This document shows positions 55,425 through 64,000 of a stretch of 64,000 bases of DNA, in pieces; within the stretch, counting starts at the first letter, position 1; each line of letters opens with the position of its first letter. Under the pieces are notes generated by a model, which worked only from the letters and a program-made list of their open reading frames with translations, did not search any database and was not told where the DNA came from. Location of the stretch: contig JACEFZ010022363.1 of NCBI GenBank assembly GCA_014155875.1, positions 32,501 to 96,500 of the forward strand, given 5' to 3'. The DNA is from Cepaea nemoralis. Taxonomy: Eukaryota; Mollusca; Gastropoda; Stylommatophora; Helicidae. The position numbers and the translations under genes were made by a program.

Positions 55425-55615
55425 AAATCGTTGACCCGGGTTTTATCCCACACGACTCGGTCTCTTACCGCAGGGCAGCCTACCACAGGCGTCGCACGAA
55501 GCACGAACTCTGAAGCTCCAGCGACGACCCCTCAGAAGTTTCCGAGGAAACTGCACTCGTGAACCGAACGATGTAGCCCGGAATCGAACACACAACTTTC
55601 GGAGCGCGCGGAAAC
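55425..55615 (-). mobile_element. SINE-B copy
   Basis: On plus 'cgggttttatcccacacgac' through 'gaagctccagcgacgacccc' to 'cccggaatcgaacacaca' (reversed box B). The head beyond the B box is partly lost. Confidence 0.83.
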
Positions 55616-55639
55616 TCCTGCTGACAGTAAGTAAAGGAT

Positions 55640-56100
55640 AATTATCCTCGTGCACACACGTATGGGGTTTGTGGAACACGCCCCATATTTCATCGCCTAA
55701 TCAGAGCTCCGTGTGAGGTATATTCAGTACCACGCCTATTAACTTGGACTGTACTTTCCAGATCATTTACTATTACTGATGTTATGCGGGGGTCGACCCA
55801 GGAGACTGGATCAGCTTAAAGAGAAATTCCCTCCTGGAAGGGGATTCGCCCGTATGATACCAGGATCCACAAAGGAGGCAGAGAATAGTAATATTGTAAC
55901 TTTCCACGCTTGTCGTAGGTGGCGACCTGGGAGGGTTGGCCCGTGACTGGCTTCCTCATCCATAGAAAGCTGTAGCCGCAAACTACCACCAGACATGGCA
56001 CGTCCACAGATAGAAGGCTGGGACGTGAGTCGGTTGAAGGCCATGCTCCAATGGCAGGTAACATGCAGCCACAACGAGAATTCCAACACCTTGCCAGAGG
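55640..56100. other. nothing recognised
   Basis: Short domainless frames on both strands. Confidence 0.4.
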
Positions 56101-56103
56101 ATG

Positions 56104-56170
56104 AACGAATTTTATTTTCAAAGCGTCACAAATTGAGCACGCAGGCCCGTCTTACATTCGGTCCTTCCAG
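56104..56170 (-). mobile_element. repeat G 3' tail
   Basis: 'aacgaattttattttcaaag', 'gagcacgcaggcccgtctta' and 'cattcggtccttcc' are the reverse complement of the tail at 31815. No microsatellite is attached. Confidence 0.6.
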
Positions 56171-56174
56171 TCGC

Positions 56175-56684
56175 TCATCTTTCGCATACCAGTTATCTCG
56201 TATCGTGTTACACTGGAAAACAAACAAACAAAAAACCGACGCCCCAAAACCTCTGAGCTATCACGGCATTCCAGAACGGGTGTAGTGCATTGTTTTATCC
56301 AGGTGTTGAATGTTTCATGTTTCGTTGACCTGACATTGACTGCCTCGTCTATGATAAGCTATTGTCCTGGGCCGTTTGGTTGATTCGCTGGATCGCGACA
56401 TAGTGCACTCTACAGCGGATAGCTTCAGTGAGGTCGTTAACCGGTTTACAACGTATTTACTTTGTATGAAAACTATGTTCAAAACATAGTGATAACTGTG
56501 CACTCTCTGGGCGCGAATGTTTCAGGGCATTTGATAATAAGTGGTTAAGTGTACTCAGTTGAGAGCGGGGTGAAGCTAGACCAGAGCGGCGTGTGGGAAG
56601 TCAAAGTAGAATAGTCAGCCAACACAGAACTTGTATCGTAGGACGTTATATGCTGAGGTAGATACTGAGGAGGGGATGTGGATA
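56175..56684. other. nothing recognised
   Basis: Unique-looking sequence. An inverted 'aaaactatgttcaaaacata' feature sits at about 56468. Confidence 0.4.
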
Positions 56685-57008
56685 CATTGTACTAGTAGTT
56701 GGATGTGCTGTGAGAGTGATCTGTTGACTAGCTAACACATTGTACTAGTAGTTGGATGTGCTGTGAGAGTGATCTGTTGACTAGCTAACACATTGTACTA
56801 GTAGTTGGATGTGCTGTGAGAGTGATCTGTTGACTAGCTAACACATTGTACTAGTAGTTGGATGTGCTGTGAGAGTGATCTGTTGACTAGCTAACACATT
56901 GTACTAGTAGTTGGATGTGCTGTGAGAGTGATCTGTTGACTAGCTAACACATTGTACTAGTAGTTGGATGTGCTGTGAGAGTGATCTGTTGACTAGCTAA
57001 CACATTGT
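56685..57008. repeat. 53-bp satellite, six identical copies
   Basis: Starts at 56685, 56738, 56791, 56844, 56897 and 56950 with 'cattgtactagtagttggat', then a partial seventh. I see no differences between units, implying very recent amplification. Confidence 0.97.
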
Positions 57009-57305
57009 TGAGAACGGGCCACTTGGCTATGAGCTACTACACCTGCAGCTATCTGGGGAGGATCGAGTTCGGATCACACCGCTGTGTGTTTTCAAAATGA
57101 TACCCCAGAGGCCATTATACTCAGTAGCCACGCCACTTTAGTAACTTTTTCTAAATTGCTTATTAATTATATAACCTACATAGTTGGATAGCTCTTGAAA
57201 AAAAAAAAATCCAACGGTACATTATTCAAGTCTGTAGGTCAATTTTAAGCTGAGATATTAATATTTGTGGGTAAGTTTACCGTTTAAAAGGGACATATAG
57301 AAGAA

Positions 57306-57447
57306 AAACGATTTTGACCATTTACTTTTTGTAACCCTATCTACACACTCACACAACTAACTATCCGTTTAAAATAAAACGATTTTGACCATTTACTTTT
57401 TGTAACCCTATCTACACACTCACACAACTAACTATCCGTTTAATATG
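57306..57447. repeat. 71-bp tandem duplication
   Basis: Two copies beginning 'aaacgattttgaccatttac' at 57306 and 57377 and ending 'actatccgttta', identical by eye. Confidence 0.92.
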
Positions 57448-57449
57448 AA

Positions 57450-60400
57450 TAAAATTTGGTGGAACTGCGGTAAAGCTGTGAAAATGTAAACAATATAAAA
57501 TGACACAAAGTAGTGCAGCTTTACATAACAGAATTACGACACATACAGGATGTTGCCTTCACCAGCAAACAAATACACACACAAAACACAACACATAGCC
57601 ACGGAGAAGACCCTCTGGTAACTACATTGAGGCGTAACGACTGGATGAGAAGAACAAAAAGATGAAAAATATGAAAGCAATGAAGAGAAAATAAAAATTT
57701 GAAAAAAAAAAAATGTTCCTACTTAACCTGGGAATCTAAACGTGTATCAGTTTACACTGTCGCCAAGGGAGATTAACACAGCAGCCTGTCTAACTCAAGG
57801 AAAAATAACTCTGCTGGTTTATATACACACCCACGCACACAGATACAGTATATACATTTTCACGTCATATGTGTGACGTCAGACCGCGCGTGAACTGCAC
57901 GCGAGTCTTGTCAGCCAGCGTAGATAGATGCATTTTGACAACATATATTCCTTTGGAAAGATGAAAAATTAACAATGATCTGGTCCATATGTGATAGCAC
58001 GAAGATGAGAGAGAGAGAAGTGGAGGAGAGAATAAAGAATTGAAAGATAAAGATTGTCCGTCTTCCGGTTGTAGAGATAACCACTGATTTGTGATTACCC
58101 TTGGTTTTATCTACCAACCTCACAAGTATACAGGTACGCAGGTCACGAATACAACACTACCCTAACCGACAAGCACAGTACAGGCACTAAGAAGAATAAG
58201 CTAACACTGAATCAAGTTTATTTGCTTCTTAAAAGAAATTACAAAGTATACAAAGTATAGTGTGAAAACAATTCAAACAATTATGGAAGAATGCAGTCAG
58301 GTAGCTAGCATCAAGATAATACCATCAAACTAAGGAATTGCACGCAATTAAACCAATAACTAGTCACATATCAATCAGGGAAATATAATAATAAAGTACG
58401 CAAATCTGACAAGAAAGTATATAAATCTACTAAAGATGCACACAACCAACTTCCACCGTCAAATGACCGCCCACTAGTTTACCCAGGCAATCGATCAAGC
58501 GACAACCTGAAAATTGAACAAAAAGACACCCTTGACTATGTGAACAGCATCATCGGGTGTCAACAACCTACTGCTCACCCTTGTCTTCAGCTATGTGTAT
58601 TGACATCGGGTCAGTGATATTCCATCACTGCCTGGGCGGTCGTAAACCACCAACCAGTGTTCCCTGATGCCAACATCAACCCATGAATCCCCAAACACTT
58701 CACCATGTGTAATAATCATGTGACATTAATACAATACCCACGCCGACACTGATAGTCTTTCCACAGCGGACAGACACATATAATTCGGCAGTGGGACAAC
58801 CCTAAACAAGAACTCCTGATCCGCTTGCCCACACTGGCCGGGTTTCCCCGCGCCAGACACATAACACAACAGCTGATAACTGGTCGTCACATTTCAACAA
58901 CTACATCAGGTAAACCCCAACAACAACACTTTTGTCCCCGAGGCCGACAACACAATACGCCAGTGACATGTACCAGGGCCATGTCTCCTTATCATTGGCG
59001 CCATCATCGTCCTCAACAGCACGTATTAATATCATAGCCATTATTAATAACAACATAAATCTACATCATCAACAATATCATTGCAGCTTGGTACCCTAAC
59101 AGTAATTATAAGACAACAAGATGGGACCAGATACTGCCCACAAATCACATATATGAAATGCCCCTTTACACTAAAACTCCTACAATCATTATAATCTTTT
59201 GCATTACATAAGTCCACTCATGATTAACCATCATTATGGGCTGTCAACATCGACTACATAAGCCCACACAACTATTAACACAAACCCATGTTGACAACAT
59301 AGATTAATATCACGCCTAACAACACCCTAGTTATGATAATTGATAAACATGCCTCTTCATCCATCCCCGCAGTATAGTTTGTCGTCTTTATAAGCCAATC
59401 TCCTCCAATATTCAGCTCTTGAAGTATGGACGCACGTTTCCTTTTCTCTACCCAGGATATATCCCCCCAATCTGTCTGTAACGTTTATATCCAAAGGCAT
59501 TCCTGTCCCCTTCAGCTCACTTAGTGCTCGTCCAGTTGTATCTATTCACCGCTCTCTATTTCCCTATCTCGCCTTATAGTATTAAAGCCATTTAAGCCTT
59601 TTACCCCCGATTCTCCATGAAGGTCCGAACCCGCTACTTTTAGGTTGTACTGCTAACCAGTTGTATGCTCTATTTTCTCCGCCGCAGTCTGACCCCGATT
59701 CAACTCTGCCGGGTGGGCAACAATACAAGCACATTCTTTCATCTGCAGGCTTTGCTCCAAGCGCGGTCCATTCATCCGCTGTATTCACCTGGCCTCATTG
59801 AATGGCTTGACCTAGTGGTCGCGTCTCGTACTCGCCGTGTTTACATTTTGATTGAGAAATAATTCGGGGACTTTTGATGCCGCTAATAACGTTAGCACAT
59901 AATTACCATTTGTACGGTCTCGGCGCTCATATTCCTATTCCGTAACTAGTCACTGCGAATTTTGGTTGAATAGTTAGTTACGTATTCTTTACCTCCTTTC
60001 TTTAGGGCGGTTCTTTTTCCAACACTTAAGTCCGTGCTTTCTTTGGTCCTCGGGTTTATCTGCCCGACCAGAGTTGCCACAGTCTTATTGGTCTCAACAG
60101 CCTTTCGAGTATCTGCACTCGGCTGTCTAGAACTCGCTTATCTTCTCAAATGCTTCTCTGTCCCGCGTATATATATACCGCTTAATTTGGCGGTTCTTTC
60201 TGGCATCACGTGACATAGCTCCTCCTTGCCGCGAAGGGCTACCCAATCAGATTTTTAGCTGTACCACATAATTAATTCTACTTAACCCGCTTTACTCTAG
60301 ATCCCTTGACACTACTAGGTTATAGCTTGAGGTCGAAGACCTTACCTTTTCTGCCTTCGCCTGGTTTGGTTCATTGGGCGTGTCCGTTCCCATATATCTA

Positions 60401-61010
60401 GCCTAATCCATTGTATTTCTTGCTCATTTGACAGCTCCTATGCTAAGTTCGGCTTCATGTTTCCTGAATTTCTTATTCTACTAACGAGAGGTAAGCTGTC
60501 GGTCAGCGGGCTGCACTAGAGTCATTGCCCGGCCACTCACTACTAATTTTGAACTTACTGGTCGGTGAACTCTTTGTCGAACCAAAAATATCCCAGTTAA
60601 TGCTTTCCAGTAAACTCAGGCGCCTAGAGACAATGAAAGCATACTGTCTCACATATAGAGTGATGACAAATTAAACATACGTACAATAATGGGTGTTGAA
60701 TGTAAACATGCATCCATTATCATTGTAGTCGCTCTGAATATTCCATAACAGTATTAAATGTTCCTAGCTGGAGTAAAACTGCCATCTCCCGCCATTGAAA
60801 TAATGCATTACAGCATGCGATCTTCATAATTTCAGTGTGACATTGATTCCCAACTTAAATGGTCGAAAATTACAAAATACACGTAAAAAATAGATGCTAC
60901 ATTTAATAATACATAGAATAACAATGTAGTACGTCTCATAAAACGATATTTACGGGTTTACTTACCACCCAGAATAGGTAGACTTGTTCTCCGGTATAAC
61001 AAGGATTCCG
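57450..61010. other. 3.5 kb with no recognised repeat or gene
   Basis: The longest stretch free of the window's repeat families. It is A/T-rich with short frames only (for example 58825-59037 plus and 57911-58123 minus), none with a recognisable domain. It could hold intron, intergenic or regulatory sequence of a host gene outside the window. I cannot distinguish these. Confidence 0.5.
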
Positions 61011-61014
61011 GATG

Positions 61015-61105
61015 CACCAGAAATGCAGAACGCAAAACGGGGTGGGGAAAACTATATCAGGTAATCAGTGTCTGTTTTAACTCCATCTTGAAATAATCGT
61101 GGAAT
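61015..61105. mobile_element. fragment of the hAT-type MITE family
   Basis: 'atatcaggtaatcagtgtct' and 'catcttgaaataatcgtgg' match the interior of the 10859 element ('atatcaagtaatcagttctt', 'gagcttgaaataatcttc'). Terminal repeats are not seen. Confidence 0.5.
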
Positions 61106-61344
61106 TTAACAGCATGAGTATGCTTACCGTCCCCATATTGGAGACACAAAAACAAATATCCGAACGTAACCGCAAGAAATATTCCGGTAAAATACGGCAA
61201 AATGAACAGCCCCTAGTTCGATATGACCTTGATGTGGACGTCTGCCTCCGATAAGAGCGAGAATTAAGTGATATGTGAGGGCACTTTGGGTCCGTGGAGA
61301 AAATCCACGGGTATTTGGACAATCGAACCGAGTAGATGAAGTCA

Positions 61345-61485
61345 GCATCATCATCATGTGCCATGCCGGTAAGCGTGGGCGGTCATGGTTTGCCATCTCA
61401 TTTGATCATCAGAGTCGTGGATCAACTCAGTGTTTTTGTCTCGACCATGTTACGTGATGTACGAATATTTGAACTTCTACCGGTA
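61345..61485 (-). pseudogene. LINE reverse-transcriptase terminal relic
   Basis: 'catgccggtaagcgtgggcg' and 'agagtcgtggatcaactcag' match the first 120 bp of the 33009 relic. Only the extreme 3' end is present, and SINE-D begins just beyond it. Confidence 0.7.
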
Positions 61486-61487
61486 CT

Positions 61488-61735
61488 AAGGGAGCCGCGG
61501 AGGCGTAGTGGATGGGCGCTAGCCTTCCGATCTGGTGGTCATGGTTTCGATCCGCGCCGGGTCGGATTTGAATTTTATTTTTAAAATTGAGCTGAGCTCA
61601 TAAATTGTCCCAGCCTAAAACTGGGTACCAGGTAATGTTTTGGAAAATAAAGGCGGCAGCGTGATGCTGGCCACGCCACCCACAGATTATCTATAAAAAG
61701 TGCGCGTCTAACACCATATGCTCAATGCTCCTTCA
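61488..61735 (+). mobile_element. SINE-D copy, best preserved
   Basis: 'ggagccgcggaggcgtagtg' (box A-like) and 'catggtttcgatccgcgccg' (box B-like), then 'aaactgggtaccaggtaatg' and 'cacccacagattatctataa'. It lies between two LINE tails. Confidence 0.85.
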
Positions 61736-61739
61736 TCAT

Positions 61740-61945
61740 CATCAGTGCCTTGCCGACTGGCGTAAGCAATCATGCCTCTACACAAATTACGATCTCTGAC
61801 GTCATGGATCAATTCATGTGTTGGCTCCCTTCCGTACCATGACACAAGACTGTCAAGAACCTTCTTCCGCTGTCATCGTAAATCCCTTTCCACAAATCTC
61901 TCCGGTTGTCACGACATGTTCCAGTTTTTGTCTTCTCATAACGTG

Positions 61946-61965
<20 letters not shown>
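61740..61965 (-). pseudogene. LINE reverse-transcriptase terminal relic
   Basis: The minus strand reads an 'RDRNLCRGMIAYASRQGT' end, with upstream 'SWYGREPTHELIHDV' and 'VLDSLV'. It is a second 3' end of the same tail type as 5032. It is followed on plus by a C-run and A-run (61947-61981). Confidence 0.78.
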
Positions 61966-61976
<11 letters not shown>

Positions 61977-62112
61977 AAAAACGATGAATGCCTATTTCTA
62001 TTGTTTGGGATAAGTTTGTCTTTGCGACTTAGCTTCCCTCAAAATATATAATGCTCCATAAGATATGAAAGTGGGTCGTTTACTTTTACTGTGTTTACTA
62101 CCGGTGCTTGTA

Positions 62113-62412
62113 AGGAGGTCAGCATGGCCGAATGGATGCGAACGCTCGCTCTTAAACTTCCTGTGTGTGAATGCCGAGGTAGTGGGTTCAAACCGCACAC
62201 CGGTCAGTTGGACTAAAATGTTGACTTCTCGTCCTTGACTTGAGAACGCAAATTACAAGTACCTGAGAAGTCAGAGTAGATTCGTCTGTTGGCGATTGAC
62301 ACTGCCAATTAGGCAAAGGTAATCATCAGTGCATTTCCCCAGTAGTGGCAACTATTAGAAGTGGTATCACCTGTATGGACTACGCTAGAGTCCAAAGCGA
62401 GCGAATGTAAAA
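62113..62412 (+). mobile_element. SINE-C copy joined to the 96-bp satellite
   Basis: 'ggtcagcatggccgaatgga' head, 'agtgggttcaaaccgcacac' box B, 'aattacaagtacctgagaag', 3' end 'gctagagtccaaagcgagcg', running directly into satellite unit 1 at 'aatgtaaaatag'. Confidence 0.92.
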
Positions 62413-63825
62413 TAGGTTAAAACTACCGGGGCTATAGTATTCATACGCCGTGATGAACGTTTCCTTGGGGCACACGGGCATGACTCTGATGAAGACTTAA
62501 TATGTAAAATAGATAAAACTACCGGGGCTATAGTATTCATACGCCGTGATGAACGTTTCCTTGGGGCACACGGGCATGACTCTGATGAAGACTTAATATG
62601 TAAAATAGATAAAACTACCGGGGCTATAGTATTCAGACGCCGTGATGAACGTTTCCTTGGGGCACACGGGCATGACTCTGATGAAGACTTAATATGTAAA
62701 ATAGATAAAACTACCGGGGCTCTAGTATTCATACGCCGTGATGAACGTTTCCTTGGGGCACACGGGCATGACTCTGATGAAGACTTAATATGTAAAATAG
62801 ATAAAACTACCGGGGCTATAGTATTCATACGCCGTGATGAACGTTTCCTTGGGGCACACGGGCATGACTCTGATGAAGACTTAATATGTAAAATAGATAA
62901 AACTACCGGGGCTATGGTATTCATGCACCGGGATGAACGTTTCCTTGGGGCACACGGGCATGACTCTGATGAAGACTTAATATGTAAAATAGATAAAACT
63001 ACCGGGGCTATAGGTATTCATGACGCCGTGATGAACGTTTCCTTGGGGCACACGGGCATGACTCTGACGAAGACTTAATATGTAAAATAGATAAAACTAA
63101 CGGGGCTATGGTATTCATGCACCGGGATGAACGTTTCCTTGGGGCACACGGCATGACTCTGATGAAGACTTAATATGTAAAATAGATAAAACTACCGGGG
63201 CTATGGTATTCATGCACCGGGATGAACGTTTCCTTGGGCACACGGGCATGACTCTGACGAAGACTTAATATGTAAAATAGATAAAACTACCGGGGCTATG
63301 GTATTCATGCACCGGGATGAACGTTTCCTTGGGGCACACGGGCATGACTCTGATGAAGACTTAATATGTAAAATAGATAAAACTACCGGGGCTATGGTAT
63401 TCATGCACCGGGATGAACGTTTCCTTGGGGCACACGGGCATGACTCTGACGAAGACTTAATATGTAAAATAGATAAAACTACCGGGGCTATGGTATTCAT
63501 GCACCGGATGAACGTTTCCTTGGGGCACACGGGCATGACTCTGATGAAGACTTAATATGTAAAATAGATAAAACTACCGGGGCTATGGTATTCATGCACC
63601 GGGATGAACGTTTCCTTGGGGCACACGGGCATGACTCTGACGAAGACTTAATATGTAAAATAGATAAAACTACCGGGGCTATGGTATTCATGCACCGGGA
63701 TGAACGTTTCCTTGGGGCACACGGGCATGACTCTGATGAAGACTTAATATGTAAAATAGATAAAACTACCGGGGCTATGGTATTCATGCACCGGGATGAA
63801 CGTTTCCTTCGGGCACACGGGTAAG
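62413..63825. repeat. 96-bp satellite, about 15 copies, dimeric in its right part
   Basis: Unit 'aatatgtaaaatagataaaa', 'ctaccggggctatggtattc', 'atgcaccgggatgaacgttt', 'ccttggggcacacgggcatg' and 'actctgatgaagactt'. Starts 62452 and 62548 (gatgaacg) give 96 bp, which is 32 codons. Several frames stay open on both strands, but one-base indels near 63011, 63150, 63235 and 63505 shift them, so I do not call a CDS. Early units have 'catacgccgtgatg'. Later ones have 'catgcaccgggatg' and alternate gatgaag/gacgaag. Confidence 0.96.
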
Positions 63826-63829
63826 TCTT

Positions 63830-64000
63830 CATGTCTCTGATGAAGACTACTCACATTCTCGTGGACATTTAAGCGTGACGTCTTGCCCACGCTCCGGCTG
63901 ACCGAGTTTCCACGGTAGATAAAAGCCGTGTGCAGAATATTGTTTGGCAGAAATGGAACTGTTCTCCGGACAGCGTGCCGGTTGACTAAAACAGACTGTG
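63830..64000. other. right edge, nothing recognised
   Basis: Short sequence after the satellite, cut by the window end. Confidence 0.35.

Noticed and set aside
62385..63832. 32-residue repeat protein on either strand
   Set aside because: The 96-bp period keeps several frames open on both strands. Single-base indels break each one, and no start, splice or domain signal is visible.

Overview
This is eukaryotic, almost certainly metazoan, DNA. It has no operons, dense microsatellites, several tRNA-derived SINE families, many decayed non-LTR retrotransposon (LINE) 3' ends, non-autonomous DNA transposons and kilobase-scale tandem arrays. The mix suggests a repeat-rich invertebrate. A mollusc is my best guess, but that is an inference and the sequence does not prove it. 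I found no host protein-coding gene, rRNA, genuine tRNA or CRISPR array. The one convincing long coding region belongs to a LINE.

Layout. Positions 1-2615 are a degenerate CTG/CTA trinucleotide array. From 2.6 to 13.3 kb there are many LINE 3'-end relics on both strands, SINE copies and a 386-bp hAT-type MITE with a perfect 8-bp target duplication (10859-11244). From 13.5 to 18.5 kb lie two large satellites, a 26-bp unit over about 3.3 kb and a 55-bp unit over about 1.35 kb. From 18.7 to 25.2 kb there is a nest of SINEs, a second hAT-like MITE, a TA-flanked MITE and two mariner remnants in head-to-head orientation. From 25.3 to 26.8 kb is a 51-bp satellite abutting a SINE. From 33 to 36 kb are RT tails and a 50-bp satellite. 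From 36.7 to 41.5 kb is an apparently intact LINE on the minus strand (endonuclease, reverse transcriptase, RNase H and a CCHC knuckle in one 1283-residue ORF). It sits inside a 57-bp satellite and is bounded by an 11-bp target duplication. From 42 to 57 kb there are more SINEs, a 41-bp satellite, tetranucleotide repeats, RNase H-LINE relics (one split by a full-length SINE with a 15-bp target duplication), a 37-bp satellite and a 53-bp satellite. From 57.45 to 61.0 kb is the only long stretch without recognisable repeats. The window ends with RT relics, SINEs and a 96-bp satellite with a dimeric higher-order pattern.

I use working names for the dispersed families, defined by copies compared within this window. 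SINE-A has a tail near 'ggatatgcaa'. SINE-B ends near 'gtcgactttt'. SINE-C has the head 'catggccgaatgg'. SINE-D has the head 'gagccgcgg'. SINE-E contains 'cggtaactatag'. SINE-F has the head 'ctggctgagcgg'. SINE-H and repeat G are less well defined. Families A, B, C, D, E and F carry tRNA-like promoter boxes in at least one copy, which supports RNA polymerase III-derived SINEs mobilised by LINEs such as those seen here. The main theme is that transposon ends, especially SINE-C, repeatedly border or donate the units of tandem arrays.
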